A stretch of DNA of 64,000 bases from Branchiostoma lanceolatum (GCF_035083965.1 NC_089727.1:10421501-10485500); one strand, 5' to 3'; shown: positions 34,161 to 47,700, counted from the stretch's first letter. Notes: generated by a model not told the origin, from the letters alone. Numbers and translations: made by a program.

Positions 34161-36222
34161 AAAATTCCACTTGTTGTTTTTCTTCCTCGCGACTTGTACC
34201 GTTCTGCTAGGCTTACTGCTGGGCGTGCGAGCCCAAACAACAGCACCTGTGTCCACACAAGGTCCGACGACACAAGGGTTATCGAGTGCAGTCCCTACGA
34301 CGCCGGCTCCTGCCACACAGGCGCCGGCAACACAGACCACCTTCCCGGTCAACACCAACGTCGGCAGCTGCACCTGTGACCTGACGCAGAACGCCTGCGA
34401 TGTCAACTGCTGCTGCGACACGGACTGCACCACCCAAGACACGCAGACCTTCAGCCAATGCCTGGAGAACCTCTACAAACCTGACGATCGGCTGTGTGTC
34501 CAGGATCATATCATCGTATTTGAAAACACCCAGTATGTTTCCAACTTGGAGTCCAACAACCTCTTCTGTATTTACACCGATAACTACCCAGGACGAAACT
34601 ACTACACTGGTGCGGACACAGTCGAGACGGAGCAGGATTTTCAAAACCTGGTGCAGACGTACGAAACAACGTCTTACAGCCAGTTGGGTAGTACACCTAC
34701 TGTTTATGAGAACTTCTACAAGTCTGGAGACCCCATCTACACTGTGAACGAGAGTGGTGCCCAGGGCACACTGGGGCTGCCCAAAGCTGACATCACATCA
34801 AACTGCCTGGACAGTAGCGTTGCTGGCTTCCTATTGGACGAAACAACATCTTGCACTCGTGAGTGGGACAGTCTAGCCAATCAGTGCGAAACAAATCCGT
34901 CGCTTAATGCAAACATATATTACTTGGGGCTAAAGGTAGCTAGAACACCGGCCTTGTTCCAATCCACACTTCCGCCAACAACACCTGCTGCAACTGGAAC
35001 AGCAACTGTCCCAACCGTCACCACAGTTGCTATGACAACAGCTAATGTCACCATTCCCGTCTCCACGAGTCCGCCAGGAAATGTCACTGCTGACAACACA
35101 ACCAACCTTTTCGACAACCCTGACCTTGTGAACTTCACGCTTACAAACATCACCTGCCAGGACAGAGAGGGCAACATCATCTCCTGTGGTTTTCCTGAAG
35201 ATTCAGTACCACGGCCAGTCTACAATGGAACCAGTGGCTTGTGTGACAACGTGGTTCTCCAAGTGACTTACGTTATGACACACAATGGAAGTCAAGGCAT
35301 ATCTGCAGTGGAAGTCTCCTTTACCCTGGGATCACTTCCCTCCACACAGACCTCTGTGCAACAGAGTTTTACCATCAGCTTCAACAAGCAGGATTCTGTG
35401 TCGGGCTTCAGAAGAAGTGGTAATCCTGGTTATGTAGTTGGAGAACCCGTGCTGGCTGGGACTCTTGTGGAGACAACATCAGTCACTGCTAGTACTACTG
35501 AACAGCTTCGCTCCATAGTTGTGAGCAGCGACAGGAACAGCTGGCTGTCCATGCTGTCCAGCGCTGCTGACGGCAGCTGTGTGTCATCAACTGCTGACAG
35601 GTCCTCAGTGGTGTTTGGTGAGGACATGAGATCAGGATGTCTGCTCACTGTTTTCTTCAACAACATCACGAGCGTGTGCACGCTCCTACAGAACACCGTC
35701 AACGATGCCTTACTGGGAACAAACCCACCCAGTCACGTGGCCATGTTCGGAAACTCACAACTAGACACTGTTGGAGACTGGGTAGAAATCCTGAGGGTCA
35801 ATGAACCAGTAGCCCAAACAACAGGCTTCAGAACAACCACTTGTCGCAATGTTGTTCTGGGCATGCACATAGAAGTCCTATATGCTAATATAGGGGCGCT
35901 GTCAAATCCACAGCCTAAGATACTTGCTGTGAGGTTTAGATTTGAGGATCCTCAGGACATCACCTTCACCTGTGTTGGGACACAGTGCCAGGCAGGGGGT
36001 GCACAGGCTAGCCAACAGTTCGAGGTTGTCTCTAGCGTTTCCTTCATTGATGCCTCCACATCTCCCACAGCCTCCCTGGCTGAGTACCCAACAATCCAAA
36101 CTCAGCTGCCCTTTGACTTTTTCTACCCATTCCAAGCTTCCTCTGCAATTTCACACCTCAGTGGTTTCAGTAGAGTGATTTGCGCCACTGCTTTTGTAAT
36201 CTTTGTTATAAGAAACAGATAG
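34153..36222 (+). CDS. TCTN: Tectonic family protein (TCTN1/TCTN3-like), intronless
   Basis: Tectonics are secreted or single-pass proteins of the MKS module at the ciliary transition zone; they gate membrane-protein entry and affect Hedgehog signalling. One uninterrupted frame of 689 aa starts at ATG in AAGATGGCGGC. Residues 1-28 are a signal peptide ending VRAQ. A Thr/Pro-rich linker follows, then the diagnostic tectonic Cys cluster at about 73-95 (SCTCDLTQNACDVNCCCDTD). The large extracellular domain has many NxT/S sites and a second Thr/Pro mucin-like stretch near 270-320. A short hydrophobic segment at the C-terminus (ICATAFVIFVI, then RNR) suggests a single membrane anchor with almost no cytoplasmic tail. 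Vertebrate tectonics have many introns; this copy has none. Which paralogue it matches best cannot be settled by eye. Confidence 0.93.
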   Translation: MAAKFHLLFFFLATCTVLLGLLLGVRAQTTAPVSTQGPTTQGLSSAVPTTPAPATQAPATQTTFPVNTNVGSCTCDLTQNACDVNCCCDTDCTTQDTQTFSQCLENLYKPDDRLCVQDHIIVFENTQYVSNLESNNLFCIYTDNYPGRNYYTGADTVETEQDFQNLVQTYETTSYSQLGSTPTVYENFYKSGDPIYTVNESGAQGTLGLPKADITSNCLDSSVAGFLLDETTSCTREWDSLANQCETNPSLNANIYYLGLKVARTPALFQSTLPPTTPAATGTATVPTVTTVAMTTANVTIPVSTSPPGNVTADNTTNLFDNPDLVNFTLTNITCQDREGNIISCGFPEDSVPRPVYNGTSGLCDNVVLQVTYVMTHNGSQGISAVEVSFTLGSLPSTQTSVQQSFTISFNKQDSVSGFRRSGNPGYVVGEPVLAGTLVETTSVTASTTEQLRSIVVSSDRNSWLSMLSSAADGSCVSSTADRSSVVFGEDMRSGCLLTVFFNNITSVCTLLQNTVNDALLGTNPPSHVAMFGNSQLDTVGDWVEILRVNEPVAQTTGFRTTTCRNVVLGMHIEVLYANIGALSNPQPKILAVRFRFEDPQDITFTCVGTQCQAGGAQASQQFEVVSSVSFIDASTSPTASLAEYPTIQTQLPFDFFYPFQASSAISHLSGFSRVICATAFVIFVIRNR

Positions 36223-38511
36223 TCAAGGGTTGGACATTGTAGATAGAATCTTGTTCTAAAGCAATAGCTGGAATGTGTTCTTGTCTGCATGTGTCAATTC
36301 AAGCAAGAAAACATGTCTGTGGTTGTGAAAATAGTGTATAGCTTAACTGGAACAAAATTTAGTTACTAGAGTCCATTCCAAGTCACTGCATGGGTGTTTT
36401 TTTTCCATTGTTTAGAATTGATTTGAACGGTTTGTAAGTACAGTATTTCTAATACATAGTTTATACTTTGCAAACATTTCATAGTACATAAACATAGTAC
36501 TGTGTCAATTTTGTACAAATTTTGTGACTTGAGAGTTTCTTTTGCACAGCTATACACTTGGGGAGTTCCAAACTTTCACAGATGCAGTTTTATTGTATAT
36601 AACTCTACAGCTTTATTGTGTAAGTTTGTGTGTACTGGACTGCCTTTGTTGTCATTATACAAAAATGTAGATAACTATACAAAATATCATTGCCAGTGTA
36701 TTTGAGTTTGAATTTTTATGTACAAACTGTAACAAAGCTTATTTAATGCTGCAGCTTTTTTGTAAATGTGGTTCTTGCTGTTGGCTAGCCTTAACAAAAA
36801 TTATTTCCTCAGGCTGTGTTTAAGTGTCTCAATCTTACGGCAACAGAAGATTGCATGTCATAATCTCAAATGCTTTTTACAGTACTGTGAAATTCACTGT
36901 AGAAGTTGTAATACAAATACTAGTCAATGTGACTTACTGATAAGATGCTTTCCTTATATGAGTGCTGTACATAGTGTCAACAACAAGACTGTTTTTCCGT
37001 AGTAAAGTGTGAAGATTGGCAACAAGCGAGTCCACTGCCTGCTCTTTAACCCAGTGGCATGACTAGGTTCTGTGATCAACTGCCTTACACAAGTCTGAGC
37101 CCACCTAAGGCAATGTGATAACACCATTTCAAAGCCTTTTAAAAATTCATGACATGTCCAGCAAATAGAAATTACCAGAAAGTTTGTCAGTGGTGGAACA
37201 TTCGGGGAACATGAATAGTTTTAAAGGGGAACTCAACTCTACATACAGGTGTACTGTTCCTTAATGTATATATACATGTATTATTTTCCTGGATACAAAA
37301 ACATGAACAAAAAACTTGACATACAATCAATTTTAATCAATGTCTCTATTCAACATAATACATGTAGTATCTAATCTTGTAGACAGAAACAAACGCATCT
37401 TTGTCTTACAACTTTCAGAGCACATCTGACGTCTCATGAAACTGCATTCTATATCTTTCAATGACGTGATTTCTCATGCTTGTAACAAAGATATATAAAA
37501 AGATTTCAGCACACGGAAAGTAGGGATAGCTGCCGACAATATGTATTACATATATATTGCGTGCAATTGTAATCATGTGTTTTAGGAACACAGAATATTG
37601 TCTCAAAACTTCAGACAGCCTGTATTATTGTTAATCTTACTCATATTACTGATGTGTCAATGAAAGTAAGACATCCATGTAGAACAGTACATTATACAAA
37701 ATAAACAACTGGATATATTCTCTTTAGAGTCATACATTTCAGATAGCATCCACTATCTTCCTTCAGTGAAAGATATTATCAGGAAACATCATGAGGTAAA
37801 AAAAAGCGAACAATAATTTGTGCAAGAAAGTCAACAAGAAATAATCACATAATGGCACAAGAAAGAAAATTGCATAGACTTTTACTTAGTAAAATGATTG
37901 AACAAACATCACACACACTCTTCCCCTTTAAAAGTCACAGGTAAGGGGAGTTGATAACAGGTACACATCATTGTCTTATCAATATGCACATCTATTACAT
38001 GTACTACGTCGTTATACTTCAGCACATAACAATCATTTTCATCAATTCAAAGAATGGATCATGCTTAACAATAACAATGGCACCATACAATTTGAACACC
38101 TGCACAGAAGACATCATAAGATGGTCTTAAAAAAGTTTTCTAATTTCCTGATCATCTTTTCACGTCTATCAGGGCATGGCTGTGACTTGAGCCATGACTC
38201 AGGGAAATTTGCTTCCCATGCAACCCTGGCAAATTACAAGAACTGTATTTCTAGAGATGTACACAATGTACATTGTTTTCTACATATGTAGAATCATTAC
38301 AATGGAAACATACTGTCAGTAAAGTCAATCTCAAGACTGACAAAGTGTGTGAGAGAGAGAGAGACAGACAAGAGGAACATTGTTCTTTGTAGAGAGAGTT
38401 TTTGTAATCACTGTGCAACCATGTATCCCATGATCTTTTCATCTTTTTAACTGTTTAATGAAACTATATTGAGTTCTATTCTGTACAATTTCAGAGAAGC
38501 CTGAGTGTGTA
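36223..38511. other. Tail-to-tail spacer: 3' UTRs of tectonic and the DHHC gene
   Basis: AT-rich, no coding exon. AATAAA at about 37701 (plus) could end the tectonic transcript. Both flanking genes stop into this interval, so it should hold two 3' UTRs. Confidence 0.5.
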
Positions 38512-41500
38512 CTATACAATGTTGACCCGAGCGTTCATCAGCTCCACCTCTCCCTCTGTCAGAGGTTTCCTCATGTGGAAGTACTCCATACAGTTGTCCT
38601 TCATCGTCCTCATGAAGGGGTTGTAGAAGCGCCCGTTCCCGTCCTTCAGGTACTCGTATCGCTTCATGTTCAGCCTCTCGTTCGTGGTGATGTTCATAGC
38701 AACCATGTACCACTGTTGAGAATTAATAATCAACGTCAAAATCAGAAGAAATTCATCTGTAAACAATTGTTATTTCTGGCAATCTAAAGTATGCAAGTAA
38801 TCAAACAACAACCAAAGAAGTAAACATAATTTCAGCCCAAACCTAATTTCAGCCCAAACCCAACATTTGTTTCCTTCAAATGATTTTTAAATCAGCTTTC
38901 TTTCAATTTTTATCTGATTAGCCTCAAATGTACAAAGACTGCATCTTGATTACTGTATGGTAACTCATTCACACTTCTTCAATATTTTGCTTGTATTTTG
39001 TCAGGTATACTGTACATTGGCAGTACATGTGTATTCACCATAAAAGTTTTAAAAATGTTGAAAACACAAAATATACAGTCGAACCTGCCGAAGAAGAAAA
39101 CTCAAGAGATTGGTAAAAGCTGGTCTATGTGGACAGGTGGTTACTCTAGACAGGACACAGGATTCCTAACGTTTGTGTCAATGGGAATAATCATCTAAGA
39201 GACCACCACAGGGTGGTCATGATACACGACTTTCTAGTTTATTCACACAAAATGGAGCAACTGTCTCAAATCACCTTAAATCACTGTGATTCGTAAAGGC
39301 TTTGTATTATTTTCTCACATTATACAAGTCACTGTACACAAAGAATGCAGTGCTGAACATTTATCTGTAAGGACAATATTGCCATACTTACAGCCATGCC
39401 AGAGACAGCTAAGGCGATAAGGCTGAACAGCACCATCTCCAGAAACCCAATGATCATGAGGATATCCCACCCCACAGCGTGCAGTACCGTCCAGACAAGG
39501 TAGATGCCCATCCACATGGCTATCAATGCGCAGGTCACAAAGCAAATGAAAGACCCCCTGGAACACGGATGAACATAAGGATAAGATGTTAATTCTTTTT
39601 CCCTTATACATTTGTATTAATTGATAATGAAACACCAAAGTCTTAAAGGTGGGAGGATGACACACATGCATCATCATATTTCAAACTCACTCACAACTTC
39701 CAAATTCAGTGTGTACAACAAGTCAAGGGTAGTGAAGACAAAAGACTCCACAGTATCAAGAGAACAAGTGCCCAATGTAGACCCCCCCCCCATGTTGACA
39801 TGTATATTTGCATTATGTCCTGCTATTGTCTACGATGATAGCAGGATGTAAAATAATAAGAAGCCAAAACAAAGATTCCGGTACGTTTGTAAAATCACCT
39901 GATCATTAAGTCAACTTTGATATTTGAATTACAACAATTCCATATTTCTAACGACAGGTCCTGCAGCAAATCTGACCTTGAAAGTTATAATTCACTGTGT
40001 CAGAATTGTGAATTATGGATTAAGCTGTTTGATCAAGGAACTTACAGAAAGGACATGCACATATTTACCTATTCCTGAAGCCCACACAGTTATAGATGTA
40101 GGGGCAGTGGTGGTCGAAGCAGTCCACACAGCGGTTACAGACGCGGCAGTGCTTGCTGCGGAGTGGTTTGACCAGACGACACGTGTGGCACAGACGACTG
40201 AGAGGATTGGCTCCTGCCTGCCACTCATCAAAATGGGCAGCCTACAGAAGGGAAGAACGAGAAGTTGAAATGATATAGATACAAGTAAAAGGTGGTGGTA
40301 GTCCCATAGCCTTTTTGAGGCCGTAGGGGCAGTGGGTTATTATCCAGTGTCTAGGGTACGTCTGGGCTCTGGGCTGAACACTCTGCCGTTATGCCACACA
40401 ACCCCATTATGTAGCTCAAATTTTGTTCCTATACAAATGTACAAGGGAGTGGTGTCAGAGCAGAAATAGGAACAAAAGCTTGGAGTCCTTATTAAGGATG
40501 TTGAAGGTTACTGCACAATCATGATGAAGACAATAATGATCAGTTGTAAAACTCAAACAAATGTAAGTGTAATGTAAATTTTACAATTCACATTCTGTCT
40601 AAACTGTACAATTCAGCCCTTGGGCTGCCAACAAGCTTTTTATCCTTCCTGGAAAAAAACCCCAGCCTACTTGTACATGTACTACAATGGCACTGTGACA
40701 GTAGTGCAACTAATGCAGTAGTACAGTGTACCCTGGTACCTGTCTGATGGAGTTGTGGTACTCTTGTGTATCCCTGGGCAGGTACCCAGGTTCTGTGGTG
40801 GAAGCCTGGTACAGGAAATACCACATCAGACAGTTGTCCAGGAAGAACAGCAGGTGGACAGCCTGCATGTCCTGGAGTGTGTACGGGATGACCTGGGGCA
40901 GAAACAGACAAGGTAATAAGACATAGCCAACTTCACATATTGACAGTTATAACTTATATAGCACTCGCTGGCAGATTATACACAGCAGATACACACACAC
41001 ACACATGCACACGCACGCACACATACACACACAAGCCAAAAACAATACTATATCTTCACTCCCTTGAAATGAAGGAACTAGAACACTTCATCTCATCTGG
41101 TTAGCCTGGTAAATGAGGTCCTCTTGTCCTATTTGACATGTACTGATAGTTGCCTCTACAAGGCTTACACAGCAATCAACGAAAACTTAACTCCCTGACT
41201 AAGGAGATCACAGACAGAAAGACATGAATCCAGAAGCGCGGCATAAACATGGATACACATTTACCTACTCTGGCCACTTGAGATCTTTCAAGTATGCAGT
41301 GAAAGGTGTTACCTTGAATATATACATTGGGTATCCCCAGAACAGTAGACTACAGATGAAGAAGAGTAAGGCACCCTTGCTGTTGCCTGGAGGTCCAAAC
41401 AGCAGTGTCCTGTAGCAGGAACAGGAAAGGGTTTGTCAAAGTGTTGCAGAAATTAGACTAGTCTCTTAATGTTAATGTTTCAGCAGCAATTCGCCCTGGT

Positions 41501-44423
41501 AGTCTGGAATCTATCCTATTCTAGCCCCAGTCCACTGAATAGTCTGGCATCCAGATCCATTTCAACATTTGGCCTTTATCACGTCATTCATTAGTTTAGG
41601 TACTGAATATTTCTCCGAAGCAGTGTAATGGGGGTCAAACTTCCTAGTGCCTGTTCAATCCATTTGCAATGTTGTAACAGAGAACGAACATTGCAGAGTG
41701 GACGTCCCTTAGCCTGGCCGAAAGGCTGGCTGCCGCAAGAAACAGACGAGTCTGGAGACAGATGTCCATCTTCATTGCTACCTTGTCCCCCCAACGACCC
41801 AGAGGTCAAGGAACTAGGTAAGTAGGTACTAGTAGGTAAGGCTGCACCAAGTAATTTTTATGGATGACGTCCTTTGGAGACCCTAAATCTAATGCGAGAG
41901 CGCGGAAAAAAAACAAGAAGGGCCGAAAAAAACAAGATGCCTAGATTTGAAATATAATAGTCGACGACGCATGTTACTTGTTAGGACGCAAATTGAATGA
42001 GAGAACACAGTGTAACAACTAACAATTCTTTGATCCATCATGAAAAAAGCAATAATTTGAATAAATCAGTTGAAGTTGAACAGCAGTTGTTGTCCTGTCC
42101 TGTTTCTTTCCATATCCCATTGATTTTGCAGGCCTGCAGAAATATATTAAATAAAAAAGGAACTCTTTAGTTACAGGAAGCGCAATTTCTTGTTTGCTTT
42201 TTTTTTGGAACAGACCAAAATCAATGCGCGCGCGGACGTCATCCATAAAAATTACTTGGTGTAGCCTAACAGAGAACCAACTGATACGAACATTACATGA
42301 TTCAACAATGACACCTTGGACATGCAAAGTCGCAAGTTTCCAAATTTTTACCTGTAAATTAAGACTTTAATCTGCAAATTGCAGGTGAATATTCTGACTG
42401 AGTTCTGCAAGGTAAATACACTTACTGCCAGTCAAACTTTGGCATGGACCCCAGTATGGTTCTCTTCCTCTCCTGTCTGTTCTTCAGGTAAGCCTCGAGG
42501 CTGTGGTGTTTCCTTCCCACAGCCAGCATCAGGGGAGTCTTACCATTCTTATCCTCCAGATCTACCTCCACGTCATCCTTTACAAGTGAATTGAAGATAA
42601 TTGAAGAATAATCGTTGTGGTTGAAAAAAACAACCATAAATCATTTATAGGGATCCAAAACTTTCATGTTTAATTTTCAATGGAAAAGGGTTTTCTGTGT
42701 ATGAAAATTTGTATGTGGCAAATTTATGCATGAAAAAAAAAAGTCCTGAAAAAAGTTCCTGAAATGTCAGAAATATGCAGTACAAAATTGCTACAGGCAG
42801 AAAGATGTGATCTTGCAAATGATTTTCCATCTGTTACCTGAATTTTTTGTTTGAAAAACTCATGATTCTAGGTCCCTTGGGAATAGGTTGATTTGCATAT
42901 CTTTACGCACAAAAAAATCTTTTCAACTTTTCAACACCTGGATATTTAAAAATAACTTAAATTTGTCAGAAATGAATGATAAAATTTGCTACTTTAAGCT
43001 TAGGTTTTATATTGTTAAATATATGAGGTTGAATTATAACAATGAAATCAAATTCAGCTGGCCTAAAATCTTTCAGGTTTTTGTATAACATGTACCTGCT
43101 CTACAAGCTCTTTGACAATGTTCAAGTTGCCGTTGATACAGGCAAGATGGAGGGGGGTCTGTCCATAGTTGTCCCTCTGTCTGGGGTTGAAGCCTGAGAA
43201 GATTAGTAGTCTCACAAGTTCAGCTTGGCCTGCGACAAAGAAAAGAGGACACACTTACTGAAGTTACTGTTGGACATAAAGCACCAGGAACTAATTTCAA
43301 TATTTCTTTATTGTGGGCCGAGTGTTCTAAGCTATTACAACAGCAAGTACAATGTAATCTCTCATACAGACACATCCCATGCATATGGCCGCATACAATG
43401 CCTAGAAGAAGTGCAAAATTTTATAACTTTAAGTCTTTTGCTTTTGAATGGTAGTATGAAAATAAGTTGTTACCTTTAAAACATGCCCAGTGCAGAGCGT
43501 TGTCCCCTTCATGGTCCAGCATCTGTAAGCGTGCACCCTTGCTCATTAAGTATGCAGCGACTACCGTCTGTCCGTATTGACATGCTAAAATGAGTGGCGT
43601 ACACCCCTTGCTGTCGGGGGTGTCTATCGGCACGCCCTGCTGTAACAACAGGTCGACAATCCCCACATGGCCGCGCACGCACGCCCAGTGGATTGGGCGC
43701 GGCCCCAGCTTGTTCTCGCTCTGTTTGTCCACCGGTGCCTTACAGTCGATGAAGAAGCGTACGACGGCGGTGTGGCCCCCCAGGGCTGCCCAGTGGAGCG
43801 GCGTGTGGCCCTTCTCGTCACAGGTGTGTAACACCTCCGTGCCCAGGTGTTCAATAAACTCCTGACAAGGAATCAGCATACTGGAAGAAAGCACGTCAAT
43901 ATATTGTAGATAAAGATTCAATGAAGGAATAAATTCAGTCTGTATAACAAAAAAGTTCACAGCGATGGCCCCAAATTTGACACTTTTTCTTCTAAATCAT
44001 ATCTTTCAAAGGTGAATTTTAAAGCCAAGAGATGTTTAATATAAATTAAATTGTGTTACTTAACTCTTTACTGACAATTGAACCGGATTGGCTTTGTGTT
44101 TATGTAACGTTAACATAGTCGTTAGACGTAAAGCCCGTAAATCCTGCAACTTACAAATTATTCGTGTACGAATACTATTATAGTTATAATAGTAACGTTA
44201 TATCTAGAGACACACCTTCCAAGCCGCCCCCCTCCCACGCCAGAAAGGCCTCTCCAAATAAACACAATACATACCCAAGTTTGGCGGCATAAAAGATGTC
44301 GACAGGTTCCACCTTGCCGTCCTTACACTGCACGGCCCCGCAGCACGGCTCCGTGCCGCCATGACCGCTGTCCGAGCCGTGACTATGGGAACTTGTTGCT
44401 GTGGAATGGTCCGCGGTCGCCAT
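38512..44423 (-). CDS. Ankyrin-repeat DHHC palmitoyltransferase (ZDHHC13/17, AKR1, Patsas class), 9 exons
   Basis: S-acyltransferase that attaches palmitate to substrate cysteines, normally at Golgi or vesicle membranes; ankyrin repeats recruit substrates. Exons 44275-44423, 43474-43880, 43096-43229, 42426-42577, 41313-41409, 40740-40892, 40069-40241, 39392-39557 and 38512-38712 join in phase to 543 aa. ATG at 44423 sits in AAGATGGCGAC. Residues 45-57 ([13 protein letters not shown]) align with the DIVKATQYG start of the HIP14 ankyrin domain. About six ankyrin repeats follow ([26 protein letters not shown]). Two helices precede the Cys-rich domain (CHTC...HCRVCNRC) with catalytic D407-H-H-C410 intact; two helices follow. 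The TTxE motif is TTNE at 486-489. The short acidic tail differs from human ZDHHC17 and ZDHHC13; I suspect the third class typified by fly Patsas. Confidence 0.95.
39065..39225. repeat. Dispersed repeat with 'GGACAGGTGGTYACT' blocks, copy 2
   Basis: Partner of 18955-19130, in the last intron of the DHHC gene, same orientation. Confidence 0.55.
41836..42270. mobile_element. 435-bp MITE, ATGGATGAC family, copy 2
   Basis: Arms GCTRCACCAAGTAATTTTTA then TGGATGACGTC, with complement at 42235-42270 (two mismatches). The subterminal GAGACCCTAAATCTAATGCG matches the element at 24091, but the outermost arm differs, so the two are related subfamilies. It lies in the intron between exons 4 and 5 of the DHHC gene. 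Confidence 0.78.
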
Positions 44424-44636
44424 CTTGGGCACCCCGTTCGTACTACGCATGCGTGATATTTGTTCTTCAAATTTCCCGCTCTGGCTAGAGCCAGGTTGAA
44501 GTTGTTCAACGGTTGCCAGGTGAAGCAAGGACATTGCATATATAATGTCCTTGGGTGAAGCATGGACGTTATCTTCTCGGCAGCATATCGTTCTACGTTT
44601 GAAAATTGTGGCTTTGTGGTTGAGCAGCATAACTGA

Positions 44637-44730
44637 TCATAACTCTGGATCTTCTACAGCCCCAAACATAAATCAAATCTCTGGATCATCTACAGCCAAA
44701 AACATACATCAAATCTCTGGGTCGAGACTG
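44637..44730. repeat. Short tandem repeat upstream of the DHHC gene
   Basis: Three partial units of about 40 bases built on AAATCTCTGGATCATCTACAG and CCAAAAACATACATC. It lies 215 bases upstream of the DHHC start codon. Confidence 0.7.
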
Positions 44731-47700
44731 GCGAAGCTTATGGCTTGTGTAACCTCCTACTTAGGCTGAATATAGAGGACATGGAGTATAACGTTATTAA
44801 CTTTTGAGCCGGGCCAGGTTACTCTTACATATGAGCTGCAGGTTTTGGTCCTATCAGAGTTACCGTAGTGTTGGAGTTGCAGTCCGTATTTTTGTTGGAA
44901 ACTTTGAAACCGTGCGAGACTGAGGATCAGCAGATTTTCAAGAATTTGTTTCTTCTATGACGACTCATATTCGAATTACGGTTATTTAGATAAGAATTTA
45001 GTTTGCATTACAAATGAGGAAACGTCATAATGTAGTTCACTGTGCTTTAATGTCATTTCATATCATCTGATTATAACGTTATATGGCTTGAGTACGCCAG
45101 TCTTGATGCCTGTAACTTGGTTTAAATCTTTCCAAACCTTTGATCACCTTTCGTCTCTGCTTTCAAGAAATAAAATGGCGGGGCGCTAACAACAAGAGTT
45201 TCACAACCCTATACATTCCACCAAGGAGGTTACCAACAAAAATCATTGTGCTTTACAGGTTTGAAAATCTGCAACCTGAAGACCTAAATCGCTAGGCTAG
45301 GTGAGAGAGAGTAAAACTGTCAGTTGAATGACAGACAGGGCTACCGCGTTAACTAGATGACACTTATGTTTATCTATTATAAATATCATCCTTAGATCAT
45401 AAAATATTCTACGCACTTCCAGCGGAAATGCAATGTGTGCGTTGCCTTGTTGTTGTTGCTACCGTACTTTATCTGTGTGTTTCTTTGTGCCGCGGTTAAT
45501 GATTAGTCACATGCAATTGCGATCCGGAATAGTCGTGTCCAGCCTTAGTCTCTACCTGACCCCTGGTAATACTGAGGCAAAGTAGAAATTGGTCAATTAG
45601 ACCGAAACATGTGCCAGTGCAGGGGTAGTTAGCTAACTCATTCAGCTAACTAGACCGATAGAGGCTTTTCCAGTCTTACCTAGTCATAAACACCTACCGA
45701 GAGAAGTAGAAACCTTCTCGATTATTTGTATCTAACGTTACATGTCTACTGATAAACGAAGAAAAACCTTTTTCACCGGCATTGGTTTGTTAGACCGGCG
45801 GCTTCTTTGTAGAATAACTCTTTTACATAACCAATAATTAAGCAAATAACAGCTCATGTTGGTCCGAACGGCCCTGTGGTTTACTACATTAGAATGCTTG
45901 GGCGGGTTTCTCAGACAAATACTAATAACAAATTCAAAATTCTATCGCAAATTAAATCGATTAGTCAGTAGTTCTGTTCAACCTTCTAGAATCAGTTGTC
46001 TGAGTTCACATGTGTGTCCTTAAATGTGTGCCTATTAAGCATTTGTTCAGACCTTTGCTATTTGCTTAAGACAATTGGACTTTGCGTGTATCAAAGCTCT
46101 TCACCTTTCATCGGATTTTTTTTCTTACGCAATCTACTCTCTGAAACTAACGATAGAAATGCAAGTTTTTTAACGGACATGCAATCAGTCTCCTATTGGT
46201 TGAATGGCTTTGATATATTTTGATTGACTGCCGGGGAGGTTCATTCCCTGTGTAATACTAGTATGCTGTTTCAGAGTTCAAACTGCGCATGCGCGAGGTC
46301 AAGGGTGAAGGTTCCAAACTCCAAGTAAACAGTTCTTGTCTAGACAATGCCTAATACAGGTCATGTCGCTAACATGTTTTGTTTATGTCTCAGGGGCCTT
46401 CAACTTTGACATATTACCCACAATGCATCACTTGGCGCATGCACAGTTTAAACCGTGGCCCGGTTTATTAAGTCAGGCAGTTTACATGGAGATCACTTAG
46501 AGGGTTTGATTTGATTGTTCAACTGTATACGGCAAGGGCTACCCAACTAGCCAAAGGCTAAAATACAAAGGGCTATCCCTGGTGACTGAACAAAATATTA
46601 TACAATATACAATTCACCGAAGAAAGAATGGTTTATTGCGCTTCCACATCATCACACATGGTCAGCTGAAGAACCAAACTGGCGCACTACTCAGTGAGGA
46701 TCGGACCATTCAGACAAACTCCTGACGACAACAGTTGATCGTCAGTCATTGTTTGTCACAAAAGATAGATATATATAGCAACAATTCCTTTTCATCATCC
46801 GTTGGTTTACACAACAGAACAAAGTCCGGGTTGGTTACACAGCACGTAATGTTATATCAGTTGTCACCACACGTTTTGTTTACTCATCGACCTCTCTAGA
46901 ACAGTCCAACCTTTACACCACACCTTCTTCTGTTGTGTGGAGCCAAATCTTAGCCACACCATCTCGTTAATGCTTTAGTCTTCACTAGACTCATATAATC
47001 TACACAAAGTATACCTACTTTATATGACTAACGATGTAATTAAAAACGTACAGGGTGAACATGTTTTTTTTTTGCTTCATTTGTGTCCATTACGTAAAGC
47101 TGGTTATCAGCCACAGCACGGCACACCGCGATACACAAACAAGCGAGCGGAATGTGGTTCTGTTCGTCCTGTGTACGTGCTCACAAGCACGGCTACAACT
47201 GTAGGTTTCTCTGTGAACATGGAGTTTAAGTTACGTCTCCCAACATCGCATCAATGAAACCTCTGGTTCTTGGAGAACCTGCCACAGTCGCTCCGCACCA
47301 TTACACGTTATTTGGAACAAGTCGAACCACACTCGCAAAACGGAAAGGACTGCAGCTAGGGTACTGCGAGAACTAGTAAAACAGTCCGCTCACATGCGTC
47401 CAAAAAGCTAAGCCAAAAACCAAAAGTAATCTCCAAGTAGATGTAGAAAGGCAAAATCGTAACGTTTCTCAAGGTCCCGGTTCCGCGGAGCACCGGGCAA
47501 ATGGATACTGTTTTGTGGCCCATGGATACTGCCTTGTGGCCCATGTATACTGTTTTGTGGCCCATGAATACTGTTTTGTGGCCCATCGATACTGTCTTGT
47601 GACCCATGGATACTGTCCTATGGCCCATGGATACTGTCTTCTGACCCATGGATACTGTTTCGTGGCCCATGTATACTGTCTTGCGGCCCATGTACACTGC

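Noticed and set aside
34143-36135. Several antisense frames over the tectonic gene
   Set aside because: They are shadows of a long real reading frame with clear signal peptide and Cys cluster on the plus strand.
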